60,000 nucleotides of DNA, from positions 316,106,456 to 316,166,455 of the forward strand of contig NC_081407.1 in the NCBI RefSeq assembly GCF_030272615.1. The letters run 5' to 3'. The notes below the pieces were generated by a model. It saw only the letters and a program-made list of their open reading frames with translations. It did not search any database and was not told the DNA's origin. Below are positions 24,281 to 34,336 of this stretch, piece by piece. Numbering within the stretch: position 1 is the first letter of the stretch; each line of letters starts with the position of its first letter. The position numbers and the translations under genes are program-made. Source of the stretch: Cryptomeria japonica. Its lineage: Eukaryota; Streptophyta; Pinopsida; Cupressales; Cupressaceae.

Positions 24281-25547
24281 GGAAGTGAATTTGTTGAAGT
24301 TTTCAATCGATTTTTGTGGAGATCTTCAAGGAAGGAGAGGCGTTTTGGTTTCTACCCTATTCTTGTGCATTTGGAACCACTTGTCACGCCATTTGGGGGT
24401 TGTATTGACTGGTTTTTTGCCCTAAATCAGCAATCACGTTTTTCTTTAATGCCACATTTTGGTTGATCAAATCTCCAACAAGCTGCAATCTCCTAAATCA
24501 TTTTGACCTCTCTCACCTAGGCATGGATTTTGGGAGGATTTTCGAGCTATTTAATGATGCCATTGAAGATGCTTTTGGTGGCCACGTTTTTCTCCACGTG
24601 TTTCCTTTGGCTGTGTTTTGCAAGGATTTAACACCATTTCTTCTTCTCCTCCTTAGGCGTTTTTCTATAACTCTCTTAGGTATGCTCTCTCATTGGCATT
24701 TTGGCCCTTCAAATTTGGGATTGCTGCCACGTTTTTCAGTTTGGACCATTTTTGCAAAAACGTGATAAGGGTTTGGCGTTACGGATTGCTTCTATTTATT
24801 GGTTTTCCTTCTTTCCAAAAATTGGTTGCATTTTTGGAGAATCATTTGCATTTTCAAGAAAGGTATGTTCTCTTTCCTTTCTTACCTTCATTTTGTTATT
24901 TTCTTGCTCTCTTAGTTTTCTTTCTTAGTTGCATTTTTGGTATATGTTGTTCTTCCCCCAAAAATCGGTTTTTGTGAGAGAAATCTTCCCCTTAGTATGC
25001 AATTTTTTAATTGCATTGTTCTTCCCAAAATTCCCTCTTTACTTGTATTCGGGATTTTTAATCCTGGTTACAAGTTCGCTGGAAATTCTTATTCTTCCCC
25101 TACAGTTAAGGAATTTAACCATTTTTTGTTAAAATTCCAAATTGAAAAGTGTGAAATACCCCTCCCTTTCAAATTCGGGTTTTAAAAACCGGATTACATG
25201 TTGAAGAGTTCTTCCCATTTTCATAAAAATGACATTCCCGGATTTTCCCATTTTTATCCATCCATGTTCCCCATATTCATACTTTCCATTTCCGTCATTT
25301 TCTGCAAAGCAAAATCTCATTTTTCGTCCATTTCTCCATTCACAAATTTACAAGTGTACTTGCATTCGGGTTTTAAAATCCCGATTGCATATATATTCTT
25401 TCCAACTTGTATACTTGCAAAAATTTCCCCAAGATCCAAAAATGGTCAAAGTCAAGATTTTCCCATTTCTATATATTTCCCCTCTTCCTCTCACAAAATC
25501 GTGAAGTACAAAAATTGAATTTTTTCCCATTTGGAGGAGGAAGAATG

Positions 25548-28500
25548 ATATTTGCAGCTGACTATGATGTTGTCTTAACTCTTTTAAGTCTTCATCACAG
25601 TATTCCAAGTTCACAATTAATGTCAGATTTGTCGGCATCTCCAACTCCAAAGAAGATGAAATACAAATATGACAAATATCAGAATGAGGTTGCACCTTCC
25701 CAGGTTTCTTCTCCTTTGGATCACATCAGAGACACAGAAATAGGGCACGTTGATATGTCAAAATTCATCTAAAGGGTAGAAGATCCACAGGATAATAACT
25801 TACAGTGGTTGTTGGACAACCATATTCACCATGCATCATCTTTTCCGGTGGCTGTCCTAGAACCTGAATTTGTTCTTGCCTGTGCCCATCATTTTGACAA
25901 AGAGTCAAAAGTCATCAAAAATGATGATGGCAAAGCTATAATTCATCTTGATGTAGATACAATCGAGAAAGTCTTCAGAATACCTCCTGCACTTGTTTAT
26001 ATGGAAATCTCCAAAGAAACTGCAGCGGAGTATTATGTGAAGAGGGAAAAAGATTGCAAATGACACATCAATAGGTGGATCCAAGAGCCATGAGCTTCCT
26101 TTTCAAGGTGGGCAAAGTTGTACCGTTGTGATTTCAAATGGGAGATTAGAGACACCATAACCCTCCTCAGTAGGATGACAGGCCTTGAGCATTCCAATGT
26201 CTTTGAGCCATGGATGTACCAGTTTATCATTTTCATACGACAATCTCATCACATTTCATGGGGAGAAGTCATCAACGATGCCTTGTGCGAACAACTTGCA
26301 GCAGTTCCTACCACCATGACCTTCTTCATGAATTCATATTTGGTATATTTGGCAGCATCACTTAGACACTTTCCAAGTCTTTCTACCAAGGGTGATTGCT
26401 CACTTATACCAGTTTGGGAGTATTATGACCAGTTGCCATTGAGATCTAGCAGACTGCATTTCTGAAGAGTCCAAGATGCATTCTTCAGATATTTCATGTG
26501 TCAGTTTGACAAAAATCTTAGGAACAAGAGAGTATCAGATGAGGCATGGGACAAGGTGTGTGAGTATGGATGTTTGTTTGTGTAGTTTCCCACCTTCACC
26601 TATATGAGGATCGGATGCTATGATGGTCAACCATACATGCTTCCTAGATACCCAACTGATAAGATCATTCTTATGGAGTTGGGAAGATAGATCATGGCTG
26701 TCCACACTTTTCACTTTGCTAAGCACAAGGTTGGAATGGGGATTTCTTCCACAAATCCATTGAAAATTGGTCGGTATTCCCTTGTCACATCCGTGAAGGC
26801 TAAAGCCATGGAGACTGAATTGCAGGAAATCAAGCTCAAAAGGTTTAAACCTAGAGCTAATTTTGATTATAGGGGTATGAAGGAGAAGATCAAGAAATCC
26901 TTTGTGCATGTTCATCACATTGAAGACATTTGGGTAGATCTCTACACAGAAGCCAAAGTTCTGAAGATGGATTACTGCAGGCTCACTGTTGAGAAAATTG
27001 TTGATTTGAACTTGGTGGATATCCCACAAGGGATGATTGATGATGGGCATATACTTGATCCTGAATACACTTCACAGAGGGTTGAGGAAGCTCCAACTTC
27101 TTTGATCCAATGGTCACACAAGGAGTGCATATCCATCCTTGATAGATTTCAGCCTATCTTGGTCAACACCAACGCATGGCTGAAAAGTAATGTTGTTAGA
27201 CTTATAAAAATCAAGGTTGGTAAAGAAGATGATTCTACGGGGCCTCTTGGATGGAAGTCTGAGATTCAAATTGACAACAAGGAGGGTGCTTCATCTTCAG
27301 GCACAAGGATCAAGTTGTGAGTTAGTCATGCAATAATGCTTCCTCCTGAGGAGATGACTGTTCGTGGGAAGGAAAAATCATGATTCCATGTTTAGGTAAT
27401 TGATCTGGATAATCCAGAAGAGGGGCACCAATCTGATGATGCTCCCAAATTTCCAATTTTAGACTCACCTCATGAAATCATTCCACCAGTTTCCATTGAG
27501 ATGCCTCTTTCTCCTCCTGAATTGCTTGTGGATGAATCTCCTCAGAATGCAATTCCCATTTCAGCATACAAGCCATCTCCTGATCATCAATAAGAGAGTG
27601 TGTTGAAAGTTCCTGAGAATATTCCTACTTGCATCTAGTTATCAGAAAGTGATACTTCCACTTCTATTTTTGAAGAATTCATGAGGCAATATTCATGCCC
27701 ATTGGTAACTGAGCAAACCATGGTCACTGTCCAAATAGATACTCCTCCCAGGATGACCACAATGATTCAAATAGAAACTGCTTCTCCTTTGCCTACATCT
27801 GCTACTGGAGGGGAGTTGATGACTTTGCCTCCATGGCTTAGTTCTTTCACCCCGAAAAGGAAGAAGCAAGAAATCTCACCTGATGCCTTTGACTATCAAC
27901 AACTAAAATAGTCCAGATCCAAAGTTGCTAAGAAGGCCAAGACTATCTCCAGAGTAACTGTTGACAGTAACAAGATGAAGGTAGCTGAAATTGTGGAACC
28001 TATTGTAGATAAGCCACTTGATGAAATGTTAGCTGCTGATTATAAGGTTACAAGGATAGAGTTGGGCAAACAAACACATGAGATCATTAAACATGGTGCT
28101 CAGCTTTCTATTGCTTCATTGGTGCAAAGGTGTGATGAGCTTCTAGTGAAGAAAGACAAGCTAGAAGACGAAAACCGACAGCTTATGGCTGCCATTCATA
28201 AAATCACAAAACCTGCTATTGAAGGGAGTAACTCCATAGGTTCTTCTGGTTCCCAAGAATCGATTCATGGAGTGGAGTGGAAAGGGCTGCTTAAAAGGTA
28301 CAAGCACTGGATTCCTGGGTTGATCAACTTCACGATCTATGTGCACAGGTAATGAAAGACATTTTCCAGATAATGTCTAAGTTGGAGACCATTGAGGAGA
28401 AATGGATCAGACTTCTAGCACTTTCAAAAAGAATCTGGAAAGTGTTGAAGAAAGTTTGACAATCTGGCGTACCATGCCCCAACAACAACTAAGTGTTCTA

Positions 28501-28941
28501 CAAGAGCACACCGTCATCTCTTCCAGAGTCATGTACTTGGAATTTGAATAACTCGTGGAAAACAAGACCCTTGTTCTTAAATCCCTCATTGAGGAGATCA
28601 GTGATGCAAGGAGATTTTGGGGTGAAGTTTTCTGAGATATTGTCTCACATTGTGAAAGGGCCTCTTGCAACATAGTAAGTCAGGATGGAGAGCTGATTCC
28701 AGAAGAAGAAGTTCTTGCTGATTTACAGATGAGGATTCATAATGAATGGAGGAGCGAACAACTTTCGGCCGCTTCAATTCAAGCATTGATGAAACACCAA
28801 GCCTTTCTGCATGAAATCCAGTCTATCCTGGATAAAAACAATTATGCGCTCCTCCATTGTCATGAAACCATTGTGAAGACTATGGTTGTTGCCAAGAACA
28901 CCCATGAACCAAATCCCAAGGAACTACAAACGAGCATCTAG
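25548..28941 (+). pseudogene. Unknown retroelement-borne protein of about 1,130 codons (L protein), decayed
   Basis: One frame runs from Met at 25548 to 28352 with twelve premature stops (25770, 26061, 26091, 26463, 26583, 26688, 27318, 27381, 27393, 27591, 27636, 27909). One frameshift between 28352 and 28443 leads to a second frame that ends at 28941. The first 600 codons look globular: GHVDM near 25750, LACAHHFD near 25880, DTIEKVFRIP near 25960, PWMYQF...SWGE near 26208, and FPTFTYMRIG near 26588. A Ser/Pro/Glu-rich linker (27400-27870) follows, then a Lys-rich stretch and a coiled-coil-like C-terminus (DKLEDENRQL near 28160; helical to the end). It shows no RT, protease, integrase or zinc knuckle. 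I do not recognise the family. In place and layout it recalls the putative transposon proteins or mobile-domain proteins carried by some plant elements, but that is only an analogy. A diverged homologue lies at 55140-58020. Confidence 0.7.
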
Positions 28942-29289
28942 AAATTTCAAGGATTTGTGTTTTCACAAAATGCAACATAAGTGTTTTTCAACACTTAGTT
29001 GAATTTTACCTCTTTTGTAATCTTTAGTTGTAATTTAGTTTTGACAAGTTACATGTAAAAGTATTTTTTGTAAAAAACAAGTTACACGTTACTTGCACTT
29101 TTGTAATTACATGTAAGGCAACTACAAGTTTTGTATGATTAGGACTGTAGTTGGAATAAGTCTTAGTTGGTTGGAATAACTCTTAGTTAGTTATTGAAGT
29201 CTCAGTTAGTTATTGAATGAGTCTTGGTGGTTGAGAGAATCTCTCAAGTTAGTTATGATCCTCCCACCTTTTTCTCAAGGCTGCCCTTC

Positions 29290-29297
29290 TATAAATA
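29290..29297 (+). promoter_or_regulatory. TATA-like box in the 3' region of element L
   Basis: TATAAATA, followed by CTTGAGGGG, lies about 350 bases after the end of the ORF. If the right part of L is a 3' LTR, this would be its promoter. There is no matching copy in the left part. Confidence 0.45.
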
Positions 29298-29365
29298 CTT
29301 GAGGGGTCTATTGTAATCTTTATCTTTTGGAAAGCAAGCAAAAAATCTGCCAAATTTACAACAAG

Positions 29366-29832
29366 AAGTCTTTGAGCTTATGTATGTGAATTGAAGGTTT
29401 TGAAGAATAATAAAGAAGGATTACTCAAGTTTTGAGTCTTTGAGCTACATGTTTGAGTTTGAATCTTTTTATTTCTTCTATGCAAAGTGTTTCTAAAGGA
29501 GTTTAGTCCAATCTGATTTGAAGTCTTTGAGCTGCAAGTAGAGAAGATTAATTAAAATAGGAAAATCTCTAGAAGGAGCAGCAAGTCTTTGAGCTTGTGT
29601 CTATTCTTAAGGCAAAATTATTGTTTGATAAGAAATAGCAGCAAGTCTTTTCTCACTTGCATTAGTTCTTGTCTTTTTATTGAAAGAATAGATTATTCCA
29701 GTCTTTGAGTTGTTGTCTTTTATTCAATGTAAAATTTAGTATAGCAAAGGGTAGATAGGACTTCCAATAGTCAAGTCTTTCAGCTTGATATTGTTGTCCC
29801 GTCCCGAAGGAAGTGACGGGAGTCTTTGAGCT
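29366..29832 (+). repeat. Eight spaced copies of AAGTCTTTGAGCT
   Basis: Copies or close variants start near 29366, 29434, 29521, 29583, 29643, 29699, 29773 and 29820. Spacing is 47-87 bases with unrelated sequence between them. All are in the same orientation, downstream of the TATA-like box, so they would lie in the transcript if that box is used. Confidence 0.85.
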
Positions 29833-30103
29833 TTCAGAAAACTTCATTTCCTTTCTCTCATTTTACTTGAAAGTGGTTACTGTTGTTCATATTCAATCAC
29901 TATCCTTTTCTGTGAAGAGAAAAGGATATTGTCTTTCTTGAAAAAAGAAGAAAGATTGATGTCCCATCCTATTTTATTTTCAAAGTTTTAGTTAGATAGG
30001 GGGAGCCTTCCCTTAATTAGGAGAGTTTTTACTCATGTGCTATGGTTGAAACCACAATTTTGTATATTTCCCCAAGTGTACAAAATTTTCAACCAACGAG
30101 TGT

Positions 30104-32780
30104 AGATCAGTTATTGACATTATTAAGTTTATTGTTATCAGCTGACTCCACATTGCCAACAAAATGAAGTCAATGTAAAAAGAAAATTAGTAAGCTCAAC
30201 TTGGGGTATGAAAACATCCACACATGTGTGAATGGATGTGTATTATTTCACAAAAGTCTTGCAAGTGACAATGAATGTCCGAAATGTCATGAAGCGAGGT
30301 ATAGACGAGGGTTGAAAACAACTATGGTTCCTAGAAAATTTCTTTGCCACTTTCTGATAATCTCATGAGTACTCTGAATGTATAGGTGCGGAGTCATTGT
30401 TGAACTTATACAATGGCATGCCCAAAATAAGAGAACTGATGGAAAACAATGACATGTGCCTGATTCAAAGACGTGGATGGAATTTGATAATAGATGGCCT
30501 GATTTTTCTTAAGATCCTCATAGTATAAGGTTGGGTTTGGTTGTAGATGGGGTGAACCCATTCTCATATCAAAGTACTAAATGGTCAACTTGGCCAGTGT
30601 TTCTAATAAGTTATAACTTGCCTCCATGGTTAGCAAATAAACCATTTTTCTTAATGTTATCATTGATTATACCAGGAAAGAAAAGTGTGAGTTCAGAAAC
30701 AATAGATGCTTATCTAGAGCCATTGTATGATGAGCTAATGGAATTGTGGAAAGGAATTAAAGCAATTCAATCTTTAAGGGATAGTCATTCAATCAAATTC
30801 ACTTTAAGAGCTTCCTTATTGTTTATGATTCATGATCTTCCTATGTATGGCACATTATCTGGTCTCTCTGTTCATGGATACCATGGATGTCCTGCTTGCA
30901 ACTTTAAGGATTTTGTGAAGTACTTAAGAAGTTTGCGTAAGTGTATTTAGTGTGGACATCATGCTTACCTTAAAATGGATCATCCATATCATCAACAGAA
31001 AACATGTTTCAACGGTCAAGAAGAGAATCATGAAGCACCATTGCTAATAACAGGTGATTACATTATTGAGTATGGACATAAAAGAATGTCATTTATTGAA
31101 AATGATGGGATTGAGGGTAGTAGATATGATCTATGTAATGAAAGCGGTGTAAAACGGTTGTGCATATTGTATAATTTTTCATACTTTAAGGATATAGCCA
31201 TTAGGCATATTGTTGACTCTATGCATACCGAGAAAAATATAGCCTATGCTATTATAGAAACTCTTTTTGGTGCCTTAGATACTATTTCATCACATGAAGA
31301 CTTTCGAGAAATAAAGATTTGTCGAAATCTTTGGGTTGAAAAATATGATAATGAAAAATATAGAAAACCTAGTGCTCCTTACGTCTGGACAAAGGAACAA
31401 TGTGCACAATTCTTACAGTTGATGTCTCAGGATCACTTTTCCACTGGATATGTAACTAGTAGCATCAGAAGCCAAACTGACATTAATAGCTTAAGGGGCC
31501 CCAAGACCCATGACTATCATGTCATAATCGAGAATATCTTACCTATTGTGCTAAGTATATCAAGTTTGGCAAAGGGGCAAAGATTGGCAATTATAAGGTT
31601 GGGCCTAATATTAAAGAGAATGAGCTTACATGTATTAGATCCTTCAAACTTTGATAGTTTGAGGGAGGAGGTTGTTGAAGTCCTTTGTCTATTGGAATGA
31701 GAATTTCCACCAGCAATCTTTAACATTTCTATGCATCTTTTGATACATCTAGAATATGAACTACAACATTGTGGCCTAATAAGAACGAGATGTATGTATC
31801 CTATAGAATGATATATGAAGGTTTTGAAAAAAATTGTCCATACTAGGGTAAAACCAGAAGGCAACATGTCTAAGGGATATTCAATGCAAGAGGCCATGGG
31901 ATTTTGCCCAGAATATATGAAGTATTTTAAAAACGTCAATCGACATTTATGAGATGATGATGAAGATGATAGAGTTGCAGGTGAAGTATTAGAAGGAAAC
32001 ATCGACCTCAAAAGCGCAGACATCATGAATTGATTGGAGGTGATTATTTTCCAAAATTTGAAGAATGGGTTGCTAATGCAATCAATGATGCAAAAGAAGG
32101 AGGTCACGATATAACAATAGAGGAAAGTGAACTTTCACAATCTCCACATTTATGGTCTATGTGTTTTAGTGGAATGTGGGCCTATGGTAGTCACTTAAGA
32201 TAGGAAGAAAAAGACAAAGGAAAGACTAATTATGATTGTGTTGTTAGTGTTGAATTTATTCATGGAAATGAGAAGAAATTTTATGTTGGATTCATCCAAG
32301 ATATTATTCAAGTGGATTTCAGTGAAAATAGTCCTATATTATTAAAATGTAAGTGGATCCGACCATCTATGGTATAATTTGATGAGTATGGATTTGTGCG
32401 TGCAAATACACGACAATTTTTATTAGAGACAGATTAGTCGTATGTTTCCCCTCTTCAAATTAACCAGTCATTTCTAATTGATGATGTAAGAAGCCCGGGA
32501 TGGTCATATGTCATTCAAACAGAGTCTCATTCAAAATGAAAAAATTCATGAAAGTTGTCGATGTAATGCCTGATGGGCAATATGCTAATTTACAAGAAAC
32601 ATTTGAAGAAGTGGATGAAGACAATGAGGGACTGTTTGAAGAAGAAATTTTGATTACAAATGAAGAAATTAGGAGAGAGAATGTATTACATTTCTCAAAT
32701 GAGGATGAGGAAGAAAATCAATTAGATGAAGACTCTAGTGATCAAGATTCTGATATCACTGGAAATGCAGATGATTATTG
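30104..32780 (+). pseudogene. CACTA TNP2 transposase, catalytic and C-terminal parts, decayed
   Basis: After L the frame resumes with KKISKLNLGYENIHTC.N.CVLFHK and a CPKCHEARY zinc motif (30180-30300). The Transposase_21 core follows: GVNPFSYQSTKWSTWPV near 30550, LPPWLANKPFFLMLSLIIPG near 30618, and LSVHGYHGCPAC near 30865. Then come DHPYHQQKTCF and the helical region to 31700. After a stop at 31698 the DUF4218-like part (FPPAIFNISMHLLIHL, RCMYPIE, KPEGNMSKGY) and the DUF4216-like part (GMWAYGSHLR, KCKWIRP, DEYGF) run to about 32500. A Glu/Asp-rich tail ends near 32780. Full-length TNP2 proteins are about 1,000 residues, and most of that is present in pieces. Stops and frameshifts make it inactive. 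Confidence 0.87.
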
Positions 32781-33084
32781 ATGAGCCCCATTTTATGACT
32801 TTTTATTTAAGACTTTTATGTTATTTTAAGATTGTTTTATGTTGTAAGGATACATACCCTTTAACTAATGCTTGTTTTAAATCTTTAATGTTGAACAAAG
32901 TTTCTATATGAATATTTTACCTTTAACCTTTGTTACCATGCTACACTATGACTGTCAGTTGTGCCTTATAATAGTAATGACTACAAGACAAGCATTTGAT
33001 GAAATGTCTTTGTAGATAGTGATTATCTTAGACTATATTTTAATCTATCTTTATATCATGGACTGCTTTGCATCTATTGGGACT

Positions 33085-33401
33085 ACTATATTGAAGTAGT
33101 CACCGGTGAGGAGGGACCTCAAAGAGATCAATCCAGACTGGTCAGCAAGAGTAAACACAATGGAAACACAAAGATATGATGGAGGAAATGAATAACATAT
33201 TGATTTATTGCATGAAATTTGATTACATCCAACTGGTAACAACCAAGTTACAACATATTGGCTCATAGGCCTAGTAGAACATATAGAATAGGTCAAAATC
33301 AGGACCTTGAATCATGAAATCTATCTTCTACGCACAGTCTAGCTACTTGATTCTCTGAATGATTTATTCTAATTGTGAGACATAGACCAGCTCTGATACC
33401 A
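33085..33401 (-). repeat. Reversed copia-type LTR and primer-site fragments
   Basis: The stretch near 33130-33300 has the layout of a reversed short copia LTR but is a different family from G. It contains the order AATGGAAACACAAAGATATGA, then TTGATTTATTGCATG. At 33388-33401 the reversed primer-binding site CAGCTCTGATACCA abuts the left LTR of G. That is not expected outside a single element and suggests a tandem or recombined pair of copies. Confidence 0.55.
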
Positions 33402-33843
33402 TGTGAGATTTTGCCAAGATCAAGAGGCAATGGAAAGCACAAATAAGAGAGACAAAATATATGATAGAAATAAACTGTATTGTATCAAGATGAAAATACT
33501 GATCAACTGGATCATCAATCGTTACATACAATGAATATGAGCCTTCTTATATAGGAAAGGCTATATGGATATGTGAGCACACAAACATGACATGTGGCTC
33601 AATAAGAAACAAGGGTAGGTAGGAGAAACAATATAATAATCCACATGAGGTGGATCACCCACTGAATGTGGAGTGTAACAACAAGATCACACCATAAAAG
33701 GTGGAAATTCTCCTACACACACTATCCCAATGTGGCACAAACACCCAAGTGTCTCATACCCAAACTACTATGAAATGCATGTACCTAAGTAAACTTAAGT
33801 AAGGTGTAATAATATCCAAGATGAACAATTATTTACACCAACA
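33402..33843 (-). repeat. 3' LTR of element G
   Basis: It matches 37039-37499 almost throughout, differing at about a dozen positions by eye and lacking a 19-20 base duplication of the GGTAGGTAGGA region present in the other copy. The minus strand has a TATA box (TATATAAG) at 33546-33553. Confidence 0.88.
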
Positions 33844-33852
33844 CCCCCCCTT
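33844..33852 (-). promoter_or_regulatory. Polypurine tract of element G
   Basis: The minus strand reads AAGGGGGGG directly before the 3' LTR. This is where plus-strand DNA synthesis would be primed, and it fixes the orientation of the element. Confidence 0.8.
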
Positions 33853-34336
33853 AAGTGCAACTTAGGGGAATGCACTTAATTCTACAATGCAACTAATCAA
33901 TGCAAGATGGGTCCTGGCTACGAGGCCATGTTAGGTACCCATGTACAAATATAAATGCATGAAAACCAATGCAAGGAAATCTCTCACAAAGCAGGGAAAG
34001 AGAGAAAAACCCAATGGGAAAAAACCCTCCCCCAAAAGAGAGATGAAAACTAGATACAAAGAACTCTCATAGAAGTATGTGAAGGACAAAACCCCATGTG
34101 AGGAAAAATTTCTCCCCATATGAGAGAAGAAAAAGAGAGACTAGGAAGCCCCCCCTCAATCTGGAATCTGCACCAATGATAGAAGCTCAAAGATGAATGA
34201 AGAAACTGCTCCATGAACATTGAACAACATTCCTCCCCTTAGGAAGAAACAAAACCAAAGGTGGATCCAAAAAGTTTCCCCAACCATGAAAGGAAGATGG
34301 AGAAAAAATACTCATGATGAAAGGAATCTCTGAAAA

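Larger units (their letters stand above)
23441..30098 (+). mobile_element. Element L: TSD AGTGT, long unknown ORF, no LTR pair recognised
   Basis: AGTGT flanks it at 23436-23440 and 30099-30103, and the TNP2 frame resumes across it. It starts TGTTGTCCTC and ends ACCAACG, which fits LTR-type ends (TGTTG...CAACA) with one change. However, the left 2 kb and the right 1.1 kb do not resemble each other by eye, so I cannot define LTRs. The left part has repeated AAAACTTGC...CCCGATTTT phrases. The centre has one decayed ORF (25548-28941). The right part has a TATA box and repeated AGTCTTTGAGC words. A purine tract (AGATAGGGGGAG, near 29995) could be a polypurine tract. No protease, RT or integrase is visible. 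Confidence 0.75.
16271..33060 (+). mobile_element. CACTA (En/Spm-like) DNA transposon, right end lost or not found
   Basis: It starts CACTAGTAGAAA directly after TAG (16268-16270) inside the R LTR. Within the first 200 bases the word AAATGACTA recurs at least five times, a typical CACTA subterminal repeat array. It encodes a TNP2 transposase on the same strand (22995-23440 and 30104-32780). I did not find the matching end CTAGTG. Recognisable CACTA sequence fades near 33060, where LTR fragments begin. R LTR sequence resumes only near 39173, next to TAG (39170s), which could be the second copy of the three-base target duplication. The region 16880-22960 carries fragments of unrelated coding sequence. 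Confidence 0.78.

Noticed and set aside
24463-25695. Many overlapping Phe/Leu/Pro-rich frames on both strands
   Set aside because: They arise from the pyrimidine-rich leader of L with its TTTT/CCC repeats; no single frame is favoured.
26535-27050. Minus-strand frame of 171 codons
   Set aside because: It lies opposite the L protein frame, which has a homologue; the antisense frame has none.
31517-32107. Minus-strand frame of 196 codons
   Set aside because: It lies opposite the TNP2 C-terminal region and is a shadow frame.
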